64,000 bases of DNA from Parietichytrium sp. I65-24A (taxonomy: Eukaryota > Sar > Bigyra > Thraustochytrida > Thraustochytriidae): the NCBI GenBank assembly GCA_012862575.1, contig BLSF01000036.1, forward strand, positions 186,001 to 250,000, given 5' to 3'. Below the pieces are notes generated by a model. The model was not told the origin of the DNA. It made no database searches and saw only the letters and a program-made list of their open reading frames with translations. Below are positions 1 through 9,539 of this stretch, in pieces. A program made the position numbers and the translations under genes. The stretch's first letter is position 1. Every line of letters begins with the position of its first letter.

Positions 1-204
1 ATGGATCATAGACGCGGGTTTGCAAAGGAATACGACGAACGTGCCATCATTCTCTGGAGTTCAATCTCTCGCGCGACGAAAGGAATCCTTCGTCTTCCTA
101 AAGAGGACCAAGAAAGTTCGCGGGTGTTTGTACCGGTACAGTGGCCAGATCCTCAGAATTCAGAACAGATACCGTCGACAAAAAAAGTGATTCTATTTTA
201 TTAA
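1..204 (+). CDS. Possible 3' end of an unknown ORF (left edge)
   Basis: An open frame runs from the first base of the window to a stop at 202-204 and encodes about 67 residues. The ATG at base 1 coincides with the window edge, so the frame may continue upstream. The peptide is charged and contains no domain I recognise. The downstream DNA is AT-rich and repetitive. It could be the tail of a real gene or a chance frame; little supports it beyond openness. Confidence 0.2.
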   Translation: MDHRRGFAKEYDERAIILWSSISRATKGILRLPKEDQESSRVFVPVQWPDPQNSEQIPSTKKVILFY

Positions 205-975
205 CAATTGTTTATTTATTGACGCGTATCAACCAAGAACTTCGGGTTGGCTGGATTTATCGAGCTGAGCGCCGGTAGTACGAAGCAAGCAGTGCCACTC
301 TGAAAAGAAGACCGACAAGGTGCCAAAGCGTCAACTCCATTACCGAAGTTGAAACCTGAGGTTGATCGCCCACCACGGGTAGAGGAGAAAATACCACAAT
401 CAGGAAGAAAAACCATTTCAAAGTATTCATTCTGACCGCGCTGCTCTTCTTTCTCTAAACTTTTCTCTTTTTTCTTTCGGGGTTCCTCGTGCTCACTGGT
501 GATTAGGGGTCTGCTGCCCGTCAAAAAAACACTGATTAGGGGTCTACTGCCCGTAAAAAAAAACATTCTTGTTCGGTGTCGTTTTCGGATGCCCATTCCA
601 AACTGGTATTTGCTTGTAAATCGCAAAAATTTGGCAGCTAGTTAAAGCTCGGCTACATTCACCTACGGTACCTTCGGTGCTAAATTTGAATTTTGAATTC
701 GAAAATCATTGAGCAGTATCTACTGTTTTTGGTAAAAACTACAATTCAGGTGAATTTGAGGGCAATCTGTTGTTCCAACTCGAACCATCTCGAACCGCGG
801 TATAGGCCCCCCCTCGGTTACCACAGTTGTAATCACCATTCGAAGAGAGTCTTGTGCGCCATGGAGCTTGAAATAATCACCGCGGTATAGCCCCCCCCCT
901 CCTTCAGAAAGTTCGGTCAGAGCTTTGGGTAGGCTGATTCGGACACCTCAAGCTCCTTGTGCGTGGTGGTTGCAA
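205..975. other. Non-coding, repeat-bearing spacer
   Basis: No convincing gene. The stretch holds a 33-nt direct tandem duplication (500-565), two copies of a motif ending in a long C-run (about 795-813 and 879-899), and one copy of a 40-nt segment (831-870) repeated at 974-1015. The open frame on the minus strand here is short, lacks known motifs and reads through low-complexity DNA. Confidence 0.5.
500..565. repeat. 33-nt tandem duplication
   Basis: Two adjacent 33-nt copies (500-532 and 533-565) share the core GATTAGGGGTCTRCTGCCCGT followed by an A-run. They differ at only a few positions, so the duplication looks fairly recent. It lies in non-coding DNA. Confidence 0.8.
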
Positions 976-1015
976 TCACCATTCGAAGCGAGTCTTGTGC
1001 GCGGCATGGAGCTTG
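831..1015. repeat. Dispersed direct repeat, about 40 nt, two copies
   Basis: Copy A (831-870) and copy B (974-1015) share AATCACCATTCGAAG and then GAGTCTTGTGCG...ATGGAGCTTG, with a single substitution and a 2-nt length difference. Copy B overlaps the 3' end of the minus-strand helical ORF at 976-1876, so copy A is a displaced duplicate of that ORF's C-terminal codons. A second short motif (ACCGCGGTATAG plus a C-run) is also duplicated nearby, at about 795 and 879. Confidence 0.8.
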
Positions 1016-1876
1016 GGATAGTCAGCTTCAAGTCGAGCAATTGAGCTCTTGGCAGTCTTGAGCTCATTGGACTTGCGGCGCAGCAATGATTTGACGGTGT
1101 TGTGAACCTGCTCAAGAGCTTGGTGAACGTCAGTACATTCTTCTTCTTCTTCTTCTTCAATCTGGGACGATGCCACCACCGCGTCCTCATGCTGGAGGGT
1201 AAAGAGGTCTTCGATGATTACTGCTGCTGCTGCTGCTGGCTGATCGAAACGAACGCGCTTATCATTTGCCGCCGCTGCTTTGGACTCTTCTTCTTCTTCC
1301 TCTCCTTCTTCGTCGTTGTCGTCCAAGGAAGAGAGTAGTTACGAAGTGGACTTTTTCCTCTTCTTCTTTGGTGGCGTGCCGCTTTTCGTTAATGCCCAGT
1401 TTTCGAGCTGAGGCTGAACGTTGACTTGACAGAGCGTAAAGACCATCTGCAACATGTGTGAGTTTGTGAGCGCATCTCGAAGAGCGCTATCGACTGCGGG
1501 AACCTCGGGAAACGTTGGGAGCATGTTGATCTGAACGGCAAACGAAGTCAGTACATTCAGAACGCTAAACATCGCGTTGGTAGCGCGGGTGTGAAGAATT
1601 GCTTTCACCAAGCTGGGACGATGCTCGTCGCCATCACCGTGATAATTGGTTTCAAAGGTTTGCTCAAGCATCTTGGTGACAAAGTCTCTGAACGAGAGGT
1701 TCTTGTCCTGCGGGCAGATGTTGATACTCGTCTCCATCTTTTCAACGTAGCGGAGCACCTGACGTTGGTCGCAAAGTGCCTTGCATCGCTCTTGCGCTGA
1801 CTTGCTCGACGTTGTTGCAAAGTACGCGCTTATTGCCTTGAGCGTATTGGCTATGGAGGTCTTTGTGAGGCTCGAA
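976..1876 (-). pseudogene. Interrupted ORF: helical domain plus acidic coiled-coil tail
   Basis: On the minus strand a frame of about 300 codons is open with about one interruption. Its first part (about 180 residues) reads as a mostly helical domain without recognisable motifs and ends in a basic PKKKRKK cluster resembling a nuclear localisation signal. The rest has runs of glutamate, alanine-rich stretches and a heptad-like segment that could form a coiled coil. There is no ATG at the 5' end of the open stretch, and a polyglutamine-coding CAG run lies just upstream in another frame. It could be a decayed gene, an exon of a gene whose introns I cannot place, or part of a mobile element shared with the nuclease-like frame that diverges from it. 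I do not recognise the family. Confidence 0.35.
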
Positions 1877-2126
1877 CGGGTGGTGCCATGGTTTCGCTAT
1901 TGCTGCTGCTGCTGCTGCAGTTTGGGGTCTGCTGAAAAGGGAGGGAGGTCGTCCGTTGGTTCATGCCTTCGTCCCTTTTTTTTTGGAGGGTTGTTTTGCG
2001 TCCCATGTAAGAAGAGTCTTGCCCGCTTATTCTTTCGCTTATACCGATCTCCCGTCCTTGATCTTCGAGGAGAATCGGCGCAACGAGCGCGGCGGAGGTT
2101 GTAAGGGATGCTTACTTTTCTTGTGA

Positions 2127-3326
2127 CACGAATATTCTCATCATCGACCCATCGACATCACCGAGTTTCATCAACTGAAAAAGTCGGTCAACCAGCACAG
2201 CAGTCGAAAATACCAAGAGTTTTTCAGCAATGCCGTGGTCTGCACACAACTTGGGATGAACGGATCGACTTACTCATTGGGCGAACAGTCGCTGCACGAC
2301 GGAGCGCTCGACCTTACATCCATCTCGGAAGGACAGCAAGCAGGGTCTCTCCCGGTTCAGTTCAAGTCCACCACAGCGCTTGCAACCAAGCATGTGGCAA
2401 GAAACAAGTACCCTGGCGCGCTGGTGTTTTTTTCACTCGTGGTCGCACGGCAAAGACACAACTTGGTGCGAACTTTTTGTTATCCGGGGACGCTGTTGTT
2501 GGAGGCACCGAGCACGGAACTGCGCTTGGTTGAATGCCGCGAAGACCTCGTTGCATGCATCAAGGAATGGACAACCCAGGGCTAGCTACAGGCTCGGCAG
2601 AAGATGCAGGCATGCAATGTTTTGTTTAGTAGCGAGAATGTGGATGGCGACCTTTCGGAAAAGCAGGTGGTGGACTTGCTCAACCGAGGATGTCAAGCAC
2701 GTGAACAATCAGCGCTGCGTGAAGACGCACTATTTCATCGATCACGAGTAAGTCACCTGCCGTTTGACGCGCTCTGCTCCAAGTCTGGCAAATCAGTTCA
2801 AATCAAGAGCTTATGGTTGTATGAGGGTGGTGGTGAGTGTGTTGATGCGTTCCTTCAACGCGTGACCAAGCAAGGGACGCGACCATCCAGTACTGTTAGA
2901 AGTTACGATCGCATGCGGACGCATCGGATGATTCACCTTGTGTTGCATGCTGCGTTCGAGCTGAATAAACAAGGATTCACATTGCAAATTTCCCAACGCG
3001 CGGATGTGGATTTGGTGGTGTCCTCCACGCGTTGCCGTGTCGCCTCGCTGCTGAGCTTTACCAGCGAACTTACAAAAACGACGCCAGTTACCAAACCAAC
3101 TAACGAAACGACCCCTCTAAATTCGTCCGTACGCAGCTCCACATCCACCAATCCTCAGTTGCAAACAAAACCAAAACATAATGCCTTCCGAAACTTCCGA
3201 ATCCCGAGACGGCGACTGAAGCGGGCAAACAAACTCTTTTGCTTTTCGACGTGCCTCCAAACGGGGGCTCCATGCGGCAGGTGCTCCCATTTCTTTTTTT
3301 CCCCTGAGTACTCAGTACTGTGCTAA
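2127..3326 (+). pseudogene. Broken ORF with two PD-(D/E)XK nuclease-like domains
   Basis: One plus-strand frame is open over about 1.2 kb with about one interruption. The upstream half has a helix containing a glutamate, then a strand with DGALDL, a short loop and VQFKST. This order (acidic helix, D, Q/E-x-K) is typical of the PD-(D/E)XK restriction-endonuclease-like fold, and a hydrophobic strand (ALVFFSLVV) follows where the next core strand is expected. The second half repeats the pattern with LPFDAL and then VQIKS. Its C-terminal part is Thr/Ser/Lys-rich. No target-specific or transposase domain is visible. It diverges from the helical ORF at 976-1876, so both may be relics of one element or locus. 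The nuclease reading is an inference from short motifs. Confidence 0.35.
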
Positions 3327-4412
3327 TACTATCTCATACTGCCCAGTACTCAGCACTCTCTACTCACTCGAACAGTATCAATCCCTTTCTCAGTTTATGT
3401 ATGTTTATGTCTCGTTCGCCTGAACCCTGAACACCCTGAACTCCCTGAACCCTGACTGAGCTAAAGACGCTGATAGCAGTAGCGGCATCTGTGGCATCGC
3501 ATGAATGAATGAACTGAGAAATGCGACTTCTTTTTCTCTTTTTGCACTTTCCAATAAACTCCGATTTCCGGATTCAGCACCACTCGCTACCCACTAGCTA
3601 CTCCACATCTATAGCAATTGTACCACTAGCGCTCATCTAGTGTGCTCTGACTGTCAGTGATGATCAGTGACGCCAAGAAAGCTTCCAACGCTTCGCGCAT
3701 CTTCGCGCCCAGCTACTGCGACTGGTAGTGCTATCGATAGCCTCACGGATTTCGAGCCGGCATCAGAGGAGTCTTTGTGGCACAGTTAGGTACCGGTAAT
3801 CCAAGAACCAAGATGGTGATCCGTCCTAGGTAGCTTAACAAAACTCAGTACCGGTACCGGTGTGGGCCACACGCTATGGGAAGAAAGAAAATGTGGAAGT
3901 TGGAAAGAAAGAGAAAGAGAAAGAGAGAGGAGAAAAGGAAGAAGAAAAAGAATCTGAAACTGTTTCTGAATCATGATGAATCCTGAAAAATCGAATCAAT
4001 TCTTTTTATTAACAGTAAAAAACAAAAAACAAATTCCTGACTTGTGCAAAGACAAGACAATGCTGCAGGGCTCGCAGGGAGTGAGAGATTTGAGAAATTT
4101 GAGAGAGAAGAGAGGAAGAAGGAGGACCGCGCGGAAGAAACACATCTCGATCTCGCACATGCTCGCACGGCCACTACGTTGGTTCACGGTTCAGCTGAGC
4201 TCAGCCAAAAGACTAATAATCAAAACATGACCAAAACATGACCAAAGGTAAGAAAAGACAAAAGAGAGGAAGTTGCGATCGCAGTAGCCTAGGGGAGCGA
4301 CATGATATGTATGATATGAGGTATAGAAGAAGGGAGCGAAGAAGTGCTGGCAAGTGGATCGATCCAAGTCTCGCTCATCACGGTCGCTCACTGCACTCAC
4401 TCACTCGCTCTC

Positions 4413-4445
<33 letters not shown>

Positions 4446-4676
4446 ACCTGCCTGCCTGTGTGCCTGTGTGCTTGTGTGCTTGTGTGCCTGTCAGTTCGAG
4501 GCGCAAAGGTCGAAACACGGAGTTCCGTCGTGGAAACGGTGGAGAGTGCGGCGCAGGGAGCTTCGAAGCTTGGGAGCTTGGGAGCTTGGAAGCAAGCGCG
4601 AGGTGGGAAAAAGTCGAGTCGCCGCCGGCGGAGCTGGGAGTGGGAATATCTCCCGGAAGCAGGGGTTTGAAACGAG
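3327..4676. other. Spacer with simple repeats upstream of the 4677 gene
   Basis: No gene seen. The first part has scattered ACTCAGTACT-type short repeats. A purine-rich GA tract lies at about 3893-3955, followed by an AT-rich segment. A pyrimidine/TG tract (4411-4492) lies about 190 nt before the next start codon. Several overlapping open frames here are products of the simple repeats. Confidence 0.5.
4411..4492. repeat. TCTG/CTGTGTGC microsatellite tract
   Basis: About seven TCTG units are followed by CCTG and TGTGCCTG/TGTGCTTG units. The tract lies in the putative promoter of the gene starting at 4677. Confidence 0.9.
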
Positions 4677-5207
4677 ATGAAGCTGTTTCGAAAGTCGTCT
4701 AGAAGCAAGAAGAGCGAGAAGGAATGGGAGCACGATGGGTTTTCGCCAAAAGGAGGATGGTCGAATGAGAATGATGGGAACACGGCGAACTGGTGGAATG
4801 CCCCTCAGCCGCCCGCAGTTGCAACGAAAGAGAGTTTGCACAAGCAAGAGGTCCGAAGCACATTGTTTCCGGGGTATCAATCGCCAAGCTCTCAGCACTT
4901 TACGCAGCCCGGGGGGTACAGCCAGCCGCCAGCTTTTTCTGCAGTGCAAGCCTTCGCTGGCGAGGAGTTGGGGGACTCGGACGATGAGTCCATGGAGCGC
5001 ACAAAGAGCGGCAAGCTGCGATTCCGTTTTAAGACGTCGTCATCGAAAAAAAACTTGAAGCTTGCAGATGAGAAGCCTGAGACTGTACAGCCAAATGGCG
5101 GTCAGCTATTGGAGAAGAAGAAGTCGTTCAGCAAGAAGAAGAGCCGCAAGGCCAAAGCAGCTGGCTGCGACTCGGACGAGGACTTATCTCCGCTCGTCGC
5201 ATTCTAA
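4677..5207 (+). CDS. Basic, low-complexity protein of unknown function (176 aa)
   Basis: The ATG at 4677 opens an uninterrupted frame ending at 5207. The N-terminus is strongly basic (RKSSRSKKSEKE). It is followed by a Trp-, Pro- and Gln-containing segment, an acidic patch (GDSDDES), a second basic patch rich in Ser/Lys, and a C-terminus ending DSDEDLSPLVAF. The charge blocks and SP/SD sites suggest a largely disordered, phosphorylated protein, possibly nuclear. There is no signal peptide, membrane segment or known domain. The upstream TCTG tract and a clean ATG after purine-rich sequence support expression. Codon use resembles the neighbouring real genes. I do not recognise the family. Confidence 0.6.
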   Translation: MKLFRKSSRSKKSEKEWEHDGFSPKGGWSNENDGNTANWWNAPQPPAVATKESLHKQEVRSTLFPGYQSPSSQHFTQPGGYSQPPAFSAVQAFAGEELGDSDDESMERTKSGKLRFRFKTSSSKKNLKLADEKPETVQPNGGQLLEKKKSFSKKKSRKAKAAGCDSDEDLSPLVAF

Positions 5208-6024
5208 CTTCGACATCCACCTCTCCCGCCATCGCGTGTTACCATACCACTACCATATCGACGTAGCCCAGCGCGCAAGCAGGTCACGGCTCTCTTCGCG
5301 CTCAGCACCATCTCCCTTCGCGAGACGTGTATCCTACCATCCACATCCAATGAACCATTTTCTTTCCCACCCTTCCTGGCCGCCTTTCCACTCCCTCGCC
5401 AACCCTTAACAGAAAGCACCAACGCGATCAGCCAAACCAGGAGAGCGACCGTGTTGTTGCGCACAGGGACAATCCAGCGAACTCTTCTCCGTCCACAATG
5501 TATCACAATGTCAACCATCCACAATCCCTCTCGTCCATGATCTAATAATATACACATCCATCGCGGGCCGTCCAAGCCTACCCTTCTTCTAGCTCAACAG
5601 CTATGCGTGTCCGTTCAACTGCACTCCGACTCGCACTTGGACTTAGACATGGCGACTCGCATATTGGCTGTTTGACTGTGAACTAATACGCGAACGCCAA
5701 CTCCACTGGTCGATCTCGAACGAACGGACAGCGGGCGAACAGTGGGCACTGGTGCGTGGTGCGTGGTGCGTGGTACGTGGCATCTCGTCAACGCTGCTGC
5801 CAAGTAGCGCTGCTCAGCGCAGGCCGACACTGTCTCACGCTGCCAGCTAGTTGGGCATCTGCGGCCACCAGACCGAACCTCACTCCCGATCCAGGTCACG
5901 ATCACGATCTCGATCTCAATCTCGATCTCGATCTTGACGCGAGCATTGGCCTAGCCAGCGGCGCCCAATCGACGCGCCGAACAGCGCAGCCGCGAGACCA
6001 CGCGAGTGGAGGAGAAGGTAGGCG
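5208..6024. other. Spacer between the 4677 and 6025 genes
   Basis: No gene seen. It holds GTGCGTG repeats at about 5753-5780 and a GATCTC-type hexamer tract (5897-5935) 90 nt before the ankyrin gene. The open frames are short and lack motifs. Confidence 0.5.
5897..5935. repeat. ATCTCG hexamer microsatellite
   Basis: About six imperfect copies of a GATCTC/ATCTCA hexamer in the upstream region of the ankyrin-repeat gene. Confidence 0.85.
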
Positions 6025-7203
6025 ATGACGGTGGACAGCGGGAGGATCCTGTCGCTGGACAATGGCGATGCGCTAGTGGCGGAACTCCGCGGACGTCCTC
6101 GTTCAGCGGCGAGCGCGAGCCTTCGCGCAGCGTGTCTAGGAGGTCGCGCGGATCTGGCGTCTGCAGCGCTGTCTATCGGCGCGGACGCTCTCGAATCGGA
6201 CGCGAGCGGACGGTTGGCGCTGCACTGCGCGGCCGAGGGCGGCGCTTTGGCTTGCGTTGCTGCGGTGGTCGCTGCCGCGGACCCCGCAAGGGTGCGCGTA
6301 GCAGCCTGCATACGAGACGACCGCGGACTCTCGCCGCTGCACTTGGCCTGTGCGAGGCCGGACATGCTGCGAGAGATTGCGACCGCCGCAGCATGGCTAC
6401 CAAAGTCCGGGCCAGAAGTGAACAATGAGAATGCGAACGGAGCGGACGCGGTGTGGCGGACGCGAGGGCTCTTGCGCCACGCGGCCGCAAGCGGTGAGGA
6501 GGGCTTTCGAGTGCTTTGCGAACTAGCAAGTCTGGATTTAGCGGACGGCGAAATACTCGATGAACGTGGAGCAAGGGGCAAGACAGCGCTCATCGAGGCG
6601 TGCGAAAAGGGGTTCCTGGAGACATGCAAGACACTCGTGAGCGCTGGCGCAAACCCCGCTGCCGTGGACGACGATTCACAGAACGCTCTGCACTGGGCTT
6701 GTTTTCTGGGACATGACGAAATTAAGGATTGGCTGCTGGCGCTGGACTGTGGCCCGGAGCTGGAGGCTGCGCGGGATGTGGACGACAAAGTCCCTTTTGA
6801 CTATCTGATGGACGAAGAAGATGATGAAGATGAGGATGATTTTGATGATGGTCAAGGCGAAGAGGATGGCGGCAGCGACGGGATGGTGCATTATTGCGAC
6901 GACGAGAGCGATTCGCAACAGCAAAAGGGCGGGGCGGACGACTCTCTACACGAACAAGCCCTCGAGGAGCTGATTCAGGAAAGTCAACAGCTATTTGGTT
7001 CACCTGGAGACGACCCAGCTAGTCCGACGCAACTTAGTGCGCAGCCTCCGCAGCCACCGGGCAGTCGGGAGAAAGACATGGGCAACGAGGACTACGAAAG
7101 TGGCGACACAGTCAGGTGGAAAAAAGACAGAGTCGACCTTGATAGTGCAATCGAGGAAGAGCTTCGCGCGTTGCACAGTCTTGGTGAGGCAGCTGGGCTC
7201 TGA
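6025..7203 (+). CDS. Ankyrin-repeat protein with acidic C-terminal tail (392 aa)
   Basis: The frame starts at the ATG at 6025. Ankyrin-type repeats occupy roughly residues 30-260. Clear units include LALHCAAEGGALACVAAVV, LSPLHLACARPDML, KTALIEACEKGFLETCKTLVSAGANP and NALHWACFLGHDEIKDWLL. After the repeats comes an acidic run (about residues 265-290, nearly all D/E), then a Gln/Pro/Ser-rich linker and a short helical C-terminus ending in LHSLGEAAGL. Ankyrin repeats mediate protein-protein binding; no catalytic domain is present, so the partner is unknown. It converges on the secreted hydrolase gene with about 170 bp between stops. The GC-rich codon use produces long antisense frames that are not real. 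Confidence 0.85.
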   Translation: MTVDSGRILSLDNGDALVAELRGRPRSAASASLRAACLGGRADLASAALSIGADALESDASGRLALHCAAEGGALACVAAVVAAADPARVRVAACIRDDRGLSPLHLACARPDMLREIATAAAWLPKSGPEVNNENANGADAVWRTRGLLRHAAASGEEGFRVLCELASLDLADGEILDERGARGKTALIEACEKGFLETCKTLVSAGANPAAVDDDSQNALHWACFLGHDEIKDWLLALDCGPELEAARDVDDKVPFDYLMDEEDDEDEDDFDDGQGEEDGGSDGMVHYCDDESDSQQQKGGADDSLHEQALEELIQESQQLFGSPGDDPASPTQLSAQPPQPPGSREKDMGNEDYESGDTVRWKKDRVDLDSAIEEELRALHSLGEAAGL

Positions 7204-7376
7204 TGAGTCTTAATAGCTTGACGCATTTCCACCAAGGAGTAGTTTGTTGCACTGGACTCGGAACTTGTAATTTAAAAAGGAAGCGCAATCAATTCTTTTA
7301 TATTTATAATATATATAGATATATATTGCGATGGTCTGTGATAAAAATTGGGAGGCACTCACTTTTCGTGCAGCAC

Positions 7377-9539
7377 TCAGCCAAACCTCTGAAGCTGTAC
7401 TTTTTTGGCGATCACGGAAATGAGCGGTGTAGATCCGGGAAGACTTTGCTTGCGAAAGTTTGTTGGCCACGTGTTGACGCAGCTAATAGCATCGTTCATT
7501 GCGGTGTACAAGCTTCCGTCAAAGTCGCGGCGATTCACAAGCAAGGCGTAGCTCAATCCATTTGACCCACGAACGAGTGCCGTGAGCGTTCCAGGAAGCG
7601 AGCCGCCGTGCCACATGGTGTATGCAGTCTGACTGACTGGCTTGACTCTGAACCCGAAGCCATACCAATCCTTGTCCCCATTTTGGTACGCTGGGGACTT
7701 GGATGTGAGCTGGTCAAACGAAGACTGCCAGAGCAAACACTCCTGGTCGTTCACTCCAGCCACCGTGGAGTTGCAGTCTGGCTGCTCCATTGCGCGGACC
7801 ATTTGCATCAGCTGTTGCGCTGAGCTCACCCAAGCGCCATGGGCGTCCATCGCCTCAATGTACCAGCCACCATATGGATTGGACACTTGCTCGTCAACAG
7901 ACGGAAAGACGCTCGTAGACAAACCTTCGCACTCTGGGCACTCGTACTCGGTCTCATAGTCAGGAATGTCCTTGTATTGCGTGTGGCCCTGGTACATTTC
8001 GCCTCGATTGACGCCAGCAGGGTCAAGGACCAATTCGCGCACTGCGGTCTCGTATGGCTTGCCGGTGAGCTTTTCGATAACTTGGCCAAGAATGCAATAC
8101 CCAAAGTTCGAGTATGCGTACTTATCCCCTGGCTTGAAGTCCAAGTCGAAGCCAAACATGTAGTAGATAACGTGACGGCAGGAGGATGGCCCCGGCACCT
8201 TCAGCTTGGTTGCGATAGTGGCACTGCGAAACATTGGATCAAAGCTCGCATCGCGGTCCCAGCCCCCAGTGTGTGTGAGTAGGTGGCGGATAGTGATGTC
8301 GTACAAACGACTGTCCTTGATCGGGATCCCGGACCACGGGTTGTCGCTCATATACTTGAGAATGCCATTACTTCCAAACACTTTGTCGCTGAAGGACAGC
8401 TTGTTCTGTTGAGCGAGTCGCTGAATTGCGAGTGAGGTGACTGGCTTACTGACACTCGCAAGTCGAAATGGGGTATACGGCATGACTTTGTCCACTTCTA
8501 CCTTCATGCCAACGTCAGGAACCCGAACTCCACTCACATCGCGGAGCCCATAGCCTTGACTGTACAGGAGTCGTCCGTTCGACATCACGGCCGCGCTAGC
8601 TCCCTTGATTTTATTCGTTTTCATGAACGTAGTGATGACTTGATCAAAGCACTGAGTCTCTGCGTAGGTGTTTCCATTTGCCGCAGGTTTGGCAACGTTT
8701 TCCCCGCTCTTCTCGATAAGCAGAATCCACCTTGTTGAGCTCCCAACCTTGTAGGCATCAATGACTGTTGGGACATAACCGAGAGGAATGTAATAATCCA
8801 GTTTGTCTTGAAACGTGCTGGTGGAGAGATCGTGAAAGGCGACGTAAGATGGGCCGGACTTTTTCACCCAAATCGCGGAAAACTGAGAGCTAGAGCCAAC
8901 GGAGCCGCCGCTCACATGGACAAGGCGGTAACCCAGCTTCTTTTTGGCGGAGAATTGTGCCTGATACTGAGCAGATGTCATGGAATGCGCGGCTGTCCAA
9001 GCGCTAGAGACCGTGGACTTTCTCATGATACTGGCGTATCGCTCGGTGCCAGACATCTGGTACGTCGAAATGGTCTCCAAGTCATACCCTTTTGGAACAT
9101 AAGCGTCAAAGGTGGCCTGGAACTGCGCCGCGCTCTGGCCGTGGCGAGCAACAAAGCTGGGTGGATTGGTGATCTTTTCGAAAATGGCATTGATTCGAGG
9201 TGATCCGTTCACGTCAAAGCCGTCCACAAAGGAAATTGAGTAGCCCTTGTTTCCGACTAAATCGTTCACTTTGCTCTGGTACGTGCTCTCAGTCATCCCA
9301 TTGTAGGCGTACCATGCAGGGCCGGAGGTTTTCTCCCAGATGGAGTTGTACTTGACTGCTCCGCCGCTTTCCTGAAATCCAGTCAATTTCTGTAGCCGAT
9401 AGCCTTTGGAAGTCCATTTGTTGAAGTGCGACTGAAAGTCTCCAGCAGGGATGGAATGCTCCGCATGCCAGATTGCGCCGAGAGCTGAGATGGCCTGCGT
9501 CGTCAGGACTGCCCATGCCAACAGAAGTGCTTTTGCCAT
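7377..9539 (-). CDS. Secreted serine hydrolase: BTRD1-type repeats plus class C beta-lactamase-like domain (720 aa)
   Basis: I start at the ATG at 9539. The frame extends further upstream, but this Met begins a typical signal peptide (MAKALLLAWAVLTTQAISALG). The first 270 residues are five tandem units of about 50 residues with the pattern W/H...F...KGY.L......G....Y.SI..K. This resembles bacterial tandem repeat domain 1 (BTRD1), found in fungal polyglycine hydrolases and bacterial homologues. The C-terminal part is a penicillin-binding/class C beta-lactamase fold: SVSK (SxxK nucleophile motif, near residue 362), YSN (YxN, near 473) and HGG (near 642). The family includes serine peptidases, esterases and beta-lactamases. 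The product is probably an extracellular hydrolase; the substrate is unknown. The architecture suggests lateral origin from bacteria or exchange with fungi. Confidence 0.88.
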   Translation of the reverse strand: MAKALLLAWAVLTTQAISALGAIWHAEHSIPAGDFQSHFNKWTSKGYRLQKLTGFQESGGAVKYNSIWEKTSGPAWYAYNGMTESTYQSKVNDLVGNKGYSISFVDGFDVNGSPRINAIFEKITNPPSFVARHGQSAAQFQATFDAYVPKGYDLETISTYQMSGTERYASIMRKSTVSSAWTAAHSMTSAQYQAQFSAKKKLGYRLVHVSGGSVGSSSQFSAIWVKKSGPSYVAFHDLSTSTFQDKLDYYIPLGYVPTVIDAYKVGSSTRWILLIEKSGENVAKPAANGNTYAETQCFDQVITTFMKTNKIKGASAAVMSNGRLLYSQGYGLRDVSGVRVPDVGMKVEVDKVMPYTPFRLASVSKPVTSLAIQRLAQQNKLSFSDKVFGSNGILKYMSDNPWSGIPIKDSRLYDITIRHLLTHTGGWDRDASFDPMFRSATIATKLKVPGPSSCRHVIYYMFGFDLDFKPGDKYAYSNFGYCILGQVIEKLTGKPYETAVRELVLDPAGVNRGEMYQGHTQYKDIPDYETEYECPECEGLSTSVFPSVDEQVSNPYGGWYIEAMDAHGAWVSSAQQLMQMVRAMEQPDCNSTVAGVNDQECLLWQSSFDQLTSKSPAYQNGDKDWYGFGFRVKPVSQTAYTMWHGGSLPGTLTALVRGSNGLSYALLVNRRDFDGSLYTAMNDAISCVNTWPTNFRKQSLPGSTPLISVIAKKVQLQRFG

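Noticed and set aside
5916-6788. 290-codon Ser/Ala-rich frame on the minus strand
   Set aside because: It is antisense to the ankyrin-repeat gene and its composition is what GC-rich ankyrin codons give in reverse.
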